DNA of 64,000 nucleotides from Mesobacillus jeotgali. Lineage in GTDB: Bacteria > Bacillota > Bacilli > Bacillales > Cytobacillaceae. A program made the position numbers and the translations under genes. Of the stretch, positions 1 to 15,104 are shown in pieces. The stretch covers positions 1,610,501-1,674,500 of the forward strand of contig NZ_CP134494.1 of assembly GCF_031759225.1 (NCBI RefSeq), read 5' to 3'. Every line of letters begins with the position of its first letter. The first letter of the stretch is position 1. The notes beneath the pieces are model-generated. The model did no database searches, was not told the DNA's origin, and worked only from the letters and a program-made list of their open reading frames with translations.

Positions 1-20
1 CGTAAATAGAGAAGGAGTGA

Positions 21-569
<549 letters not shown>

Positions 570-570
570 A

Positions 571-655
571 TAATGCCCTTTTAAATGCAGTCCAGAGAGG
601 CTGAAAAGGGGGAACACATGGCTGATGGCTTTGTGCGGGTTTTTTTAGACCCATA
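571..655 (+). promoter_or_regulatory. PyrR-responsive attenuator leader before pyrP
   Basis: The loop sequence cagtccagagaggctg (588-603) matches the PyrR-binding consensus and is closed by the stem 576-582 / 604-610. This is the anti-antiterminator. The segment 606-612 (aaggggg) can instead pair with 656-662 (ccctctt), the 5' arm of the terminator, giving the antiterminator. The alternative pairings were read by eye. Confidence 0.88.
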
Positions 656-690
656 CCCTCTTTGTATCTACTGGCAAAGAGGGTTTTTTT
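656..690 (+). terminator. Attenuator terminator between pyrR and pyrP
   Basis: A 9-bp stem ccctctttg / caaagaggg encloses a 10-nt loop and is followed by seven T. It is the conditional terminator of the PyrR switch. Confidence 0.9.
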
Positions 691-714
691 ATACAAAGAG
701 AGAGGGGAATAAAC

Positions 715-2028
715 ATGAACAAACCAATCCTAGACATAAAAGATGTACCATCACCATTCCAATGGTTCACACTTAGCCTTCAGCACTTATTCGCCATGTT
801 CGGCGCGACAATCCTTGTACCTTACCTGGTCGGCTTAAGCCCGGCAATCGCTTTGATTTCCAGCGGACTTGGAACGATCGCCTTCCTGATCATCACAAAA
901 TTCCAGGTTCCAGCCTATCTTGGTTCATCCTTCGCTTTCATCGCACCAGTCATTGCCGCTAAAGCAGGCGGGGGTCCAGGTGCGGCGATGATCGGAACTT
1001 TCCTGGCAGGACTTGTATATGGAGTTGTCGCCTTGATCATTAAAAAGGCAGGCTACCGCTGGATCATGCGCTTGCTGCCACCAGTCGTAGTCGGCCCAGT
1101 CATCATTGTCATCGGTCTCTCACTAGCTGGCACAGCGGTCAGCATGGCAATGAATGTCCCAGGCACTACTGAGTACAGCTTGATTCACTTCTCGGCAGCT
1201 CTGGTAACGCTGGCAGCTACAATCGTCTTCTCGATTTACGGAAAGGGCATGCTCAGCATGATCCCGATCCTTGCAGGCATCATTGTCGGTTATCTATACT
1301 CAATGGCAATTGGCATCGTGGATTTAAGTGGAGTAAGAGAAGCGAACGTTTTTGAGATGCCTGACTTTATCATCCCATTCGTTCATTATAATGTAAGCAT
1401 CAGCTGGGAAATCGTCATGCTGATGGTTCCGGTCGCAATCGTCACATTGTCCGAGCATATCGGCCACCAGCTTGTACTAAGCAAAGTTGTCGGCAGAGAT
1501 TATATAAAAGAACCGGGTCTTCACCGCTCCATCATGGGTGATGGTATGGCGACAATGATTTCCGGTTTGATCGGCGGACCGCCAAAGACGACTTATGGCG
1601 AAAACATCGGAGTCCTAGCGATTACCAGAGTGTACAGCGTATATGTCCTGCTTGGCGCAGCCATCATCGCGACGGTATTTGGATTCATCGGTAAAATTAC
1701 GGCATTGATCAGCTCAATCCCAACACCGGTTATGGGCGGCGTCTCCATCCTGCTGTTCGGGATCATCGCTTCATCAGGCTTGAGAATGCTTGTGGACAGC
1801 AAAATCGATTTTGGCAACACGCGCAACCTGGTTGTCTCATCGGTCATCCTTGTAATCGGGATTGGCGGAGCATTCATTAAGCTGAATGAAAACTTCGAAA
1901 TCCATGGTATGGCTTTAGCAGCCCTGATTGGTGTCATCCTTAACCTAGTGCTTCCTGGACGTCCAGAACTAGAAGAAGACATGTTTGAAATGGAAACTGA
2001 AAAAAAACTGAGCAAAAGAACGATGTAG
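715..2028 (+). CDS. pyrP: PyrP, uracil:H+ symporter
   Basis: Membrane permease of the nucleobase-cation symporter 2 (UraA) family; it imports uracil for salvage. The protein is hydrophobic along its 437 residues, consistent with the 14-helix UraA fold. The two glutamates expected to coordinate uracil in this family are visible as LSEHIGHQ (E247) and YGENIG (E296). Preceded by a good RBS (gagaggggaataaac) just after the attenuator terminator. Position between pyrR and pyrB, with its own PyrR leader, makes the substrate assignment firm. Confidence 0.95.
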   Translation: MNKPILDIKDVPSPFQWFTLSLQHLFAMFGATILVPYLVGLSPAIALISSGLGTIAFLIITKFQVPAYLGSSFAFIAPVIAAKAGGGPGAAMIGTFLAGLVYGVVALIIKKAGYRWIMRLLPPVVVGPVIIVIGLSLAGTAVSMAMNVPGTTEYSLIHFSAALVTLAATIVFSIYGKGMLSMIPILAGIIVGYLYSMAIGIVDLSGVREANVFEMPDFIIPFVHYNVSISWEIVMLMVPVAIVTLSEHIGHQLVLSKVVGRDYIKEPGLHRSIMGDGMATMISGLIGGPPKTTYGENIGVLAITRVYSVYVLLGAAIIATVFGFIGKITALISSIPTPVMGGVSILLFGIIASSGLRMLVDSKIDFGNTRNLVVSSVILVIGIGGAFIKLNENFEIHGMALAALIGVILNLVLPGRPELEEDMFEMETEKKLSKRTM

Positions 2029-2036
2029 CATAGTAC

Positions 2037-4394
<2,358 letters not shown>

Positions 4395-4398
<4 letters not shown>

Positions 4399-5492
4399 AA
4401 AAGCAGTTGATCTTGGAAGATGGCACGGTTTTTATTGGAGAAGGCTTTGGGAGTGAAGAGGCGACGATTGGGGAAGTGGTGTTTAACACAGGAATGACAG
4501 GCTACCAGGAAATCCTGTCAGACCCATCATACTGCGGACAGATTGTGACTCTTACCTATCCCCTGATTGGAAATTATGGAATCAACCGGGATGATTTTGA
4601 ATCGATCAGTCCGGCTGTCCGTGGTCTTGTCGTAAGGGAAAATGCTGACTTTCCATCCAATTGGCGCTCTGAACTTCCTCTGGACGCTTACCTTAAAATG
4701 AAAAACATTCCTGGCATTGCCGGGATCGATACCAGAAAGTTGACAAAGATCATTCGCCAGCATGGGACATTGAAAGGATCCATCTGCGGGTTGGATGAAA
4801 AGCCTGATGAAGTCATTGCCACATTAAAGAACAAAAGCCTGGCAAATGATCAGGTGAAGCAAGTATCAACGAAGACAGCTTATCCGAGTCCTGGCCGCGG
4901 CCACAGGGTGGTCCTGGTCGACTTCGGCTTGAAGCACGGCATTTTGCGAGAGTTGAATGATCGTAATTGTGATGTGGTTGTAGTCCCTTTTAATACGACT
5001 GCCGACGAGATTCAAAGTCTTAGTCCGGATGGCATCATGCTGTCAAATGGACCTGGGGACCCGAAGGATGTGCCAGAAGCAGTTGAAATGATCAAGGGGT
5101 TGCTGGGTAAGGTTCCTATGTTCGGAATCTGTCTCGGCCATCAGTTGTTCGCGCTAGCCTGCGGAGCAGATACAGAGAAAATGAAGTTCGGTCATCGCGG
5201 TTCGAACCATCCTGTAAAGGATTTACGAACAGGGAAGGTAGCACTGACGTCCCAGAACCATGGATATACCGTTAAAGAAGACTCTGTCACAGGAACAGAG
5301 CTTGAGGTTACGCATATAGCTTTGAACGATGGAACTGTTGAGGGGCTTGCCCATAAGACCGCGGCAGCATTCACAGTCCAATATCACCCTGAAGCGTCAC
5401 CAGGACCGGAGGATGCGAACGGACTATTCAACCAATTCATCGAGCTAGTTGAAGCAGAAAAAAAGGAGGATGTCACATATGCCAAAGCGTAA
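4395..5492 (+). CDS. pyrAA: PyrAA (CarA), carbamoyl-phosphate synthase small subunit
   Basis: Glutamine amidotransferase subunit that supplies ammonia to PyrAB. The N-terminal CPSase small-chain domain is followed by a class I GATase domain with nucleophile C246 in FGICLGHQ and catalytic H331/E333 in QYHPEA. The 365 residues match the pyrimidine-specific enzyme of bacilli. It starts in an ATGA overlap with pyrC and ends 14 nt inside pyrAB. Its place in the operon marks it as the pyrimidine rather than the arginine isozyme. Confidence 0.96.
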
Positions 5493-8400
5493 AGATGTTC
5501 ACAGTATTTTAGTTATTGGGTCAGGCCCGATCATCATCGGCCAGGCAGCAGAATTCGATTATGCAGGAACACAGGCTTGTATCGCATTGCGTGAAGAAGG
5601 TTATAAGGTAATCCTCGTCAACTCGAATCCTGCAACTATCATGACTGACACGGAAATCGCAGATGTGGTATACATAGAGCCTCTTACTCTTGAATTTGTG
5701 GCAAGGATCATCCGCAAGGAGCGCCCAGATGCAATCCTGCCGACACTTGGGGGACAAACAGGTTTAAACCTGGCTGTGGAACTAGCGAAAGCCGGCGTAC
5801 TGGAAGAATGCGACGTGGAAATTCTCGGCACGAAACTTGAAGCGATCAACCAGGCAGAAGACAGGGAGCTGTTCAGGAGCCTGATGAACGAGTTAGGACA
5901 GCCGGTACCAGACAGTGACATCATCCACAACCTTAATGAAGCCTACACCTTTGTTGAGAGAGTTGGATATCCAGTGATTGTCCGCCCAGCTTTTACGATG
6001 GGAGGAACAGGCGGGGGCATCTGCAGCAATGAAAAAGAATTGATTGAAATTGTGACTAGCGGGATTAAAAACAGCCCGGTAGGACAATGCTTGCTCGAAA
6101 AAAGTATTGCCGGTTTCAAGGAAATCGAATATGAAGTAATGCGTGACAGCAATGACAATGCCATTGTTGTCTGCAATATGGAAAACTTTGATCCAGTTGG
6201 TGTCCACACAGGAGATTCCATTGTAGTGGCACCAAGCCAGACATTGAGCGACCGCGAGTACCAGCTGCTTAGGAATGCCAGCTTGAAAATCATCAGGGCC
6301 CTTAAAATCGAAGGTGGCTGCAATGTCCAGCTGGCACTCGACCCTGACAGCTTTAACTATTATGTCATCGAAGTGAATCCTCGGGTCAGCCGCTCGTCTG
6401 CTCTGGCATCGAAAGCGACAGGCTATCCAATTGCTAAGCTTGCAGCGAAAATTGCTGTAGGATTGACGCTTGATGAAATGCTGAATCCTGTAACAGGCAA
6501 AACATATGCCTGCTTTGAACCTGCGCTGGATTATGTCGTAACCAAAATCCCACGCTGGCCATTTGATAAATTCGAATCGGCAAACCGGACACTTGGAACT
6601 CAGATGAAAGCAACTGGTGAAGTTATGGCAATTGGGCGCACTTTTGAAGAATCACTGTTAAAAGCGATCCGATCTTTAGAAGCTGACGTGATCCACCTTT
6701 CTTTGAATAATCAAAGTGAAATCAGCAATGAATTGCTCGAAAAGAGAATCCGCAAGGCAGGAGACGAAAGATTATTTTACCTTGCAGAGGCAATCAGGAG
6801 AGGCATTACGATTGAAACTCTCCATAGCTGGAGCAAAATTGATTTATTCTTCCTTCATAAATTAGAGAGATTGATAGCTTTTGAGCAAGAGCTTGCTGAC
6901 AAGAAGTTTGACTTTGAAACAGCCAGATCAGCAAAACGCAAAGGATTTTCCGATAAGGTCATTGCCGATCTGTGGAATGTGGAAGAACAGGAAGTATATC
7001 AGTGGCGACTTGAGCAAAACCTGACTCCGGTATTTAAAATGGTCGATACTTGTGCCGCTGAGTTCGAATCAGAAACTCCATACTTCTATAGCACATATGA
7101 AGAAGAAAATGAATCAGCAGTGACAGAAAGGAAAAGCGTCATTGTACTTGGTTCTGGACCAATCAGGATCGGACAGGGAATTGAATTCGATTACGCAACT
7201 GTTCACTCCGTCAAAGCCATCAAGGAAGCGGGTTACGAGGCCATCATCGTCAACAATAATCCTGAAACGGTCTCTACCGATTTCAGCATCTCGGATAAAT
7301 TGTACTTTGAACCATTAACCATCGAGGATGTCATGAACATTATCAATCTCGAAAAACCAGTTGGAGCAGTTGTTCAATTCGGCGGGCAAACTGCGATAAA
7401 CCTGGCTTCAAAGCTTGTAGACAGGGGAGTGGAAATACTCGGAACAAGCCTTGAGGACCTGGATCGGGCTGAGGACCGAGATAAGTTTGAGCATGCATTA
7501 TCCGACCTCCAGATCCCGCTTCCAAAGGGAAGTACCGCGAAATCAGTCGAAGAAGCTGCGTTGATTGCAACGGAAATCGGTTACCCAGTCCTTGTACGTC
7601 CATCCTACGTACTCGGAGGAAGGGCGATGGAGATTGTCTATAAAGAAGAAGAGCTCCTGCACTATATGAAAAACGCAGTGAAAGTCAATCCAGAATATCC
7701 TGTGCTGATCGACCGTTATCTGACTGGAAAAGAAGTGGAGGTCGATGCGATTTCCGATGGTGAGAACGTATTGATTCCGGGAATCATGGAGCATATCGAA
7801 AGAGCTGGCGTCCATTCTGGCGACTCAATCGGTGTCTACCCGCCTCAAAGCCTCAGCGAGGAAGTCAAACAAAAGCTGGTAAACTATACGATCGATCTTG
7901 CCAGGGGATTGAACATTGTCGGGCTGCTGAATATTCAATATGTCATTGCTAATGAAGAAGTCTATGTGCTCGAAGTCAACCCGCGCTCCAGCCGTACGGT
8001 ACCATTCTTGAGCAAAATCACGAATGTTCCGATGGCAAAGATTGCTACCAAGGTCATTCTTGGCCAGAGCCTGCCAGAACAAGGCTACGAAACAGGAGTT
8101 GTTCATGAGCAGGATGGAGTTTATGTGAAGGTACCGGTGTTCTCTTTCGAAAAATTACGCAGGGTTGACATCACACTCGGACCCGAAATGAAGTCTACCG
8201 GGGAAGTTATGGGCAAAGATACCACTCTGGAAAAAGCCTTGTACAAAGGAATGGTTGCAGCTGGTATGAAGTTCAGGGAGTTCGGCACAGTACTGCTCAC
8301 AGTAGCAGATAAGGATAAAGAAGAAGCCCTGGCGCTGGCGAAGAGGTTCTCGGGCATTGGCTATCAACTGATGGCCACAGAGGGGACAGCGAAATATCTA

Positions 8401-8687
8401 GAGAATGCCGGCATAAAGGTGAAGACAGTCGGAAAAATTGGCGCTGACGGACCGAACCTGATTGATGTGATCCGCAGGGGTGAGGCGCAGATGGTCATCA
8501 ATACGCTGACAAAAGGCAAGCAGCCTGAACGTGATGGATTCAGGATCCGCCGTGAATCTGTTGAAAATGGTGTACCATGCCTGACATCACTGGATACAGC
8601 GAAAGCGATTTTAAGAGTCATTGAATCTATGACATTTTCAGCAGATGCCCTAAAGCCGATGGAGCCAGCAAGAGAGGGTGTTACCAT

Positions 8688-8691
<4 letters not shown>
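5479..8691 (+). CDS. pyrAB: PyrAB (CarB), carbamoyl-phosphate synthase large subunit
   Basis: Makes carbamoyl phosphate from bicarbonate, ammonia and two ATP. Two homologous ATP-grasp halves are visible: each opens with a dinucleotide-like motif ([39 protein letters not shown]) and contains an EVNPR metal-binding motif. A C-terminal MGS-like allosteric domain follows from about residue 940. The start at 5479 is preferred to an in-frame ATG at 5449 because aaaggagg lies 8-14 nt upstream and the N-terminus [16 protein letters not shown] fits the family. Length is 1070 residues, as in B. subtilis. Confidence 0.96.
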
Positions 8692-11083
<2,392 letters not shown>

Positions 11084-11087
<4 letters not shown>

Positions 11088-11719
11088 AAAGAGAAATAGC
11101 AGAAGCATTGCTGGAAATCGAAGCCGTTAGCCTTCAGCCTGACAATCCATTTACATGGTCTTCGGGAATGAAGTCACCGATCTACTGCGATAACCGACTC
11201 ACGCTGTCTTATCCTTCTATTCGCAGAAGGGTTGCTGAAGGACTGAAAACCTTGATTGTTGAGCATTTTCCGAATGTTGAGATGATCGCGGGAACGGCTA
11301 CAGCCGGAATACCTCATGCTGCCTGGGTCAGTGAACTTCTTGATTTGCCGATGAGCTATGTCCGCTCAAAAGCAAAAGGACATGGAAAAGGGAATCAAAT
11401 TGAAGGAAAAGTGACACAAGGACAGAAGGTCGTCGTTGTTGAAGATTTAATCTCAACTGGAGGCAGCGTCATAGAGGCCGTCGCGGCATTGCAAGAAGCT
11501 GGATGCGACGTATTAGGGGTTGTCTCGATTTTTACATATGAATTGGAAAAAGGGAAGCAGCAGCTTGGCTCTGCAAATATCTCCTCTTATTCTCTCACTG
11601 ACTTTACAACTCTAGCAAGCTTGGCTGAAGAAAAAGGATTAATTACAAAGAATAATCTTGATAGTCTCTCAGAATGGCGGAAGGATCCATCTGAATGGAG
11701 AGCAGCTAAAAAAGTATGA
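11084..11719 (+). CDS. pyrE: PyrE, orotate phosphoribosyltransferase
   Basis: Joins orotate to PRPP to make OMP. The PRPP loop [11 protein letters not shown] is at residues 118-128 of 211. The start at 11084 is taken rather than an in-frame ATG at 11066 because it forms the usual ATGA overlap with pyrF and follows gaaggg. It is the last gene of the pyr operon; a terminator follows directly. Confidence 0.95.
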
Positions 11720-11724
11720 TCATA

Positions 11725-11755
11725 TGCAGCCTAATTGGCTGCATTTTGATTTTTT
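11725..11755 (+). terminator. Intrinsic terminator of the pyr operon
   Basis: The 7-bp stem tgcagcc / ggctgca has a 5-nt loop and the tail ttttgatttttt. Confidence 0.85.
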
Positions 11756-11781
11756 AGAAAAATATGGTTAAATACCTGCAG

Positions 11782-11794
11782 AATATGCTAAAAT
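11782..11794 (+). promoter_or_regulatory. Candidate extended -10 promoter for the gene at 11834
   Basis: tatgctaaaat contains a TGN extension followed by TAAAAT (11789-11794). The upstream -35 is poor. It sits 40 nt before the start codon and after the pyr terminator. Confidence 0.3.
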
Positions 11795-11833
11795 TAACCG
11801 ATGGAATTTTCTGATAATAACGAGGTGCGAAAT

Positions 11834-12328
11834 ATGAAGAAAATATTTGGTATTATAGCGATCATGGCAGGATTTAGTCTTTTAAGTGCATTTATTCTTC
11901 CTGGTTTTGCCGACATGCTGCAAAGTAAAAAGGCGGCAAAACATGTATTGGAAAATTTAATAGAACAAAATTATGAAACTGCATTTGATGGGATCCATTT
12001 TTATGATGAGGCATCGGATTTAGCCCCAACGATCCCATATGAAGAAGCAAAAGGAATTTGGAGTGAACGGGTCAGGTCTTTAAAGGAGAAGGGCACTTAT
12101 ATCGTCGACTACAAAAATCTGAGTGTGGAACTCGATGATACATATCCGATAGGGACGGTTGATTTAGTGGTGAAAAGCGATGAGAAGGAAACACTCATCA
12201 AGGATGTGTCCCTGTGGTTTGGCTATCAAGACAGTAAGTGGGGACTCGGGAATTTACACTTTTATACAGACCAGGAAGAAGATTTGGAACAAGCCGTAAG
12301 CGGTTATGTTACATCAAATGAAGAATAG
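11834..12328 (+). CDS. Hypothetical membrane-anchored protein
   Basis: I do not recognise a family. The 164-residue product has one hydrophobic N-terminal segment (about residues 5-25, after MKK), consistent with an uncleaved anchor or a signal peptide without a lipobox cysteine. The remainder is soluble, acidic and of mixed alpha/beta character, with a C-terminal WFGYQDSKWGLGNLHFY segment. The overall look recalls small NTF2-like extracytoplasmic domains, but this is a guess. The start at 11834 follows cgaggtgcgaaat; an in-frame ATG at 11801 lacks a site. It has its own terminator, so it is probably monocistronic. Confidence 0.75.
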   Translation: MKKIFGIIAIMAGFSLLSAFILPGFADMLQSKKAAKHVLENLIEQNYETAFDGIHFYDEASDLAPTIPYEEAKGIWSERVRSLKEKGTYIVDYKNLSVELDDTYPIGTVDLVVKSDEKETLIKDVSLWFGYQDSKWGLGNLHFYTDQEEDLEQAVSGYVTSNEE

Positions 12329-12338
12329 AATTTTACTG

Positions 12339-12367
12339 AAGCGTATCCACATAAGGATGCGCTTTTC
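12339..12367 (+). terminator. Intrinsic terminator after the gene at 11834
   Basis: The stem aagcgtatcc / ggatgcgctt (one G-T pair) has a short loop and is followed by ttcc and a weak T tract. Confidence 0.65.
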
Positions 12368-12476
12368 CTATTTTAGTGAAAGCAAAGATATTTAAGGGAA
12401 ACCATTTGGTAAACTAACCTATAAATATGTTTCAATATAAATATAAGCTTTTCTTATTTTCCGTCCTTTACGGGTT

Positions 12477-12506
12477 TAGACAGTTTTTACTTTTCATGAT
12501 GATAAT
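12477..12506 (+). promoter_or_regulatory. Candidate SigA promoter for the DedA gene
   Basis: TAGACA (12477-12482) and GATAAT (12501-12506) are separated by 18 nt. A ribosome binding site gtaggggg follows shortly before the ATG at 12525. Confidence 0.35.
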
Positions 12507-12524
12507 ATAGTAGGGGGAAATCAT

Positions 12525-13172
12525 ATGGAACAGATCATTCAGCTGCTGAAAAACATAGATAGTAGTCTCCATTACTATATTGATGAATATGGGGCAGCAA
12601 TTTATATAATGTTATTTTTGATCGTTTATTTTAAGACGGCTTTTGTAATCCTGACATTTTTACCAGGGGATTCAATGGTCTTTGCGAGCGGAACCCTCGC
12701 GGCAATTGGAGATTTAGATATCAAAAGCTTGTTTATGCTATTTGCAGCTGCAACTATATTAGGTGACAGCCAGAATTATTTCATTGGCAGGCAGCTTGGC
12801 AAGCTAAATTCAGATAACTATTTCCTATACCGTTTTATGCCTAGTAGATCAATTGGCAGGGCAAAAGACTTTTTATCTGATTATGGAAGGACAGCCATTA
12901 CTGCTTCAAGGTTTGTGCCGCTCATGAGAACATCCTTACCTTTTGTATCAGGATTCACTGGATACGAATACAAAACATTTCTAGGCTACAATCTTTTAGG
13001 AGGATTACTCTGGACATTTTTTTGGCTTACTGCGGGATTCATCCTTGGAAATATTTCATGGGTAGAAGAGAATTTATCTCTTACGCTGATAATGGTCTCC
13101 TCAGCGGCATTGATACCTGCGGTCCTCGGCTTCGTAAAACAATATAAAAAGAAAAAAGAAGCGGTTGCCTGA
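12525..13172 (+). CDS. DedA family membrane protein
   Basis: Integral membrane protein of the DedA (SNARE-associated/VTT) superfamily, members of which are implicated in lipid flipping and envelope homeostasis. The family signatures are visible: FLPGDSMVFASG near residues 45-56, a glycine-rich NYFIGRQLG near 85-93, and SRFVPLMRTSLPFVSGF near 127-143, which holds the conserved arginine and proline. Several hydrophobic segments occur, including a C-terminal pair ending in a lysine-rich tail. Length (215) is usual. It is flanked by its own promoter-like sequence and a bidirectional terminator. The exact substrate is not inferable. Confidence 0.88.
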   Translation: MEQIIQLLKNIDSSLHYYIDEYGAAIYIMLFLIVYFKTAFVILTFLPGDSMVFASGTLAAIGDLDIKSLFMLFAAATILGDSQNYFIGRQLGKLNSDNYFLYRFMPSRSIGRAKDFLSDYGRTAITASRFVPLMRTSLPFVSGFTGYEYKTFLGYNLLGGLLWTFFWLTAGFILGNISWVEENLSLTLIMVSSAALIPAVLGFVKQYKKKKEAVA

Positions 13173-13205
13173 CTGCAAAGGATAATAACAGGCACGGAAT
13201 AAAAA

Positions 13206-13245
13206 GTAAAACCCGCCAGATAATAACTAGCGGGTTTTACTTTTT
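13206..13245. terminator. Bidirectional terminator between the dedA-like gene and rqcH
   Basis: The perfect 11-bp stem gtaaaacccgc / gcgggttttac (13206-13216 / 13230-13240) is flanked by A-run and T-run, so it can stop both convergent transcripts. Confidence 0.88.
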
Positions 13246-14953
13246 ACTGTTTCAATTTCAGGATCAAATCCTCATCCGGCGTAACGTATACGGTCTGCTG
13301 TTGTTCATAAATGACGAAACCAGGTTTTGCCCCGGCTGGTTTCTTCACATGGCGCACTTTGGTGAAGTCGACAGGGACAGAGCTGGAATTCCGGGCTTTG
13401 CTGAAATAGGCTGCAATCTGTGCAGCTTCGAAAATCGTTTCTTCGGATGGCTCTTTACTGCGGATAACCACATGCGATCCCGGGATATCTTTTGTGTGGA
13501 GCCATATTTCATCGCGTGCCGCGACCTTGTTTGTTAAGTAATCATTTTGTTTATTATTTTTTCCGACGAGTATTTCGGTATCATCAGAGGATTGGTATTT
13601 TTCAAGCAGCGGCTTTAAGTTTGGCTTGTTCTTATTGCCTTTTTTCTGCCGGGCCCTGATATATCCACCCTCAATCAATTCTTCCCTTATTTCTTCAATA
13701 TCCTTTGGAGAAGCCGCCTCCACTTGCTGCAGTAGAGAGTCGAAATAGGAAACTTCAGCTTTTGCTATTTCAATTTGTTCTTTAACAATATTCACAGAGT
13801 TCTTTGCCTTCTGATATTTGGTGAAGTATCTTTGGGCATTTTCCGACGGTGTTTTCCGCGGCTCCAGCGGTATACTGATTGAAGCTCCATTTTCATCATA
13901 ATAATTTACAACGGTGATTTCCTTCATGCCTTTTTTGGCCATAAAGATGTTGGCGGTAAGCAGCTCTCCATATAATTGATACTCCTCAGCCTTTTTCGCA
14001 TCTTCAAGTGTCATCTCGAGCTTCTTGATCTTCTTCTCATTTTTTTCCTTTTCATTTGCAATCAGCCGCTCAAGATCATTTCCCTGCTGCTTGACCCTGT
14101 CGCGTTCTGCCTTTCCGAAATAAAAGCGATCGAGAAGGCTGCTCAGAGAATCAAAGGACTTCGTTTCTCCCTTCAAATGCTCAAGTGGAAATAGGTAAAA
14201 AGCCTCTTTATTGCTGCCATTGGTAATGGAAGGTTTGTAGTGATGTTCCTTGAGCTCATTCATCATTGAAATAAACGCATTTGGAATGGTCGTTCGGTTG
14301 GCAAGACCTGCTTTAAAGACGATTTCCCTCGCCAATACAGGCGAAACCCCAGCAAAATTTGCAACTAGCTGCTTATCGATTTTGCCTGCATTAAAATCAA
14401 TCAACCTTAAAACATCTTCTTCCTGTGCCTCGAAAGGATTCATTTTTTCCTGCTGAGGGGGCATGACATACTCTTGCCCGGGCATAATGGCCCTGTGTGT
14501 ATTTACGGCAAATGAAACATGCTTGATGCTATCGAGAATCATATTCCTGTTTTGATCGACGATGATGATGTTGCTGTGGCGTCCCATGATTTCAACAATC
14601 AATTGTTTATAGGATATATCGCCGATCTCATTTCGGCCTTTCACTTCAAAAATGATCATCCGATCAAGGCCGGCCTGTTTGATGTCTTCGATAATGAAAC
14701 CTTCAAGATGCTTGCGCAGGAGCATGCAGAACATTGGCGGTTCATTAGGGTTATCATATTGCTCGTTTGTGAGTTGGACTCTGGCGTAGCTCGGGTGAGC
14801 AGACAAAAGCAGCTTATGGTTAACACCGTTTGCCCTCACAGCCAGGATAATTTCATTTTTATACGGCTGATGAATTTTATTAATTCGTCCCCCTTTAAGT
14901 AGGGAAGAAAGTTCGTTTGTTATGGCTCTTGTAAACAATCCGTCAAATGACAT
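13244..14953 (-). CDS. rqcH: RqcH (NFACT protein), ribosome-associated quality control factor
   Basis: Binds stalled 50S-peptidyl-tRNA complexes and recruits tRNA-Ala to add alanine tails for degradation; the family was formerly annotated as fibronectin-binding protein (YloA). The N-terminal NFACT-N domain carries the conserved Asp-Arg pair at D97-R98 (GLDRMI). A long charged coiled-coil middle (about 270-410) follows, then NFACT-R with [13 protein letters not shown] and [17 protein letters not shown]. The 569 residues match the family. The minus-strand ATG is preceded by aaagga. Divergent from yloB, convergent with the DedA gene. Confidence 0.95.
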   Translation of the reverse strand: MSFDGLFTRAITNELSSLLKGGRINKIHQPYKNEIILAVRANGVNHKLLLSAHPSYARVQLTNEQYDNPNEPPMFCMLLRKHLEGFIIEDIKQAGLDRMIIFEVKGRNEIGDISYKQLIVEIMGRHSNIIIVDQNRNMILDSIKHVSFAVNTHRAIMPGQEYVMPPQQEKMNPFEAQEEDVLRLIDFNAGKIDKQLVANFAGVSPVLAREIVFKAGLANRTTIPNAFISMMNELKEHHYKPSITNGSNKEAFYLFPLEHLKGETKSFDSLSSLLDRFYFGKAERDRVKQQGNDLERLIANEKEKNEKKIKKLEMTLEDAKKAEEYQLYGELLTANIFMAKKGMKEITVVNYYDENGASISIPLEPRKTPSENAQRYFTKYQKAKNSVNIVKEQIEIAKAEVSYFDSLLQQVEAASPKDIEEIREELIEGGYIRARQKKGNKNKPNLKPLLEKYQSSDDTEILVGKNNKQNDYLTNKVAARDEIWLHTKDIPGSHVVIRSKEPSEETIFEAAQIAAYFSKARNSSSVPVDFTKVRHVKKPAGAKPGFVIYEQQQTVYVTPDEDLILKLKQ

Positions 14954-14985
14954 AAGAAATACATCCTTTTCTATTTATCTAAAAC

Positions 14986-15018
14986 CTTGTCGGGGCAGAC
15001 CAAGGCGCTTCCGCTTTT
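14986..15018 (+). repeat. Fragment of an interspersed palindromic repeat
   Basis: These 33 bases (cttgtcggggcagaccaagg onward through gcgcttccgctttt) match the right end of the larger elements at 43264-43384 and 63312-63420, with one or two differences. It lies in the rqcH-yloB divergent region. Confidence 0.8.
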
Positions 15019-15104
15019 ATATCTAACATCTTATCATTTTTTTGGACAGGGCTGAATAAGCTTTCTTTAGAGTAGGACAAACAAGGAGGAAGTGTGATGG
15101 CCCC

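Noticed and set aside
585..776. Open frame of 63 codons over the pyrP leader
   Set aside because: It crosses the PyrR loop, the terminator and the pyrP start, has no family resemblance, and is a shadow of regulatory RNA.
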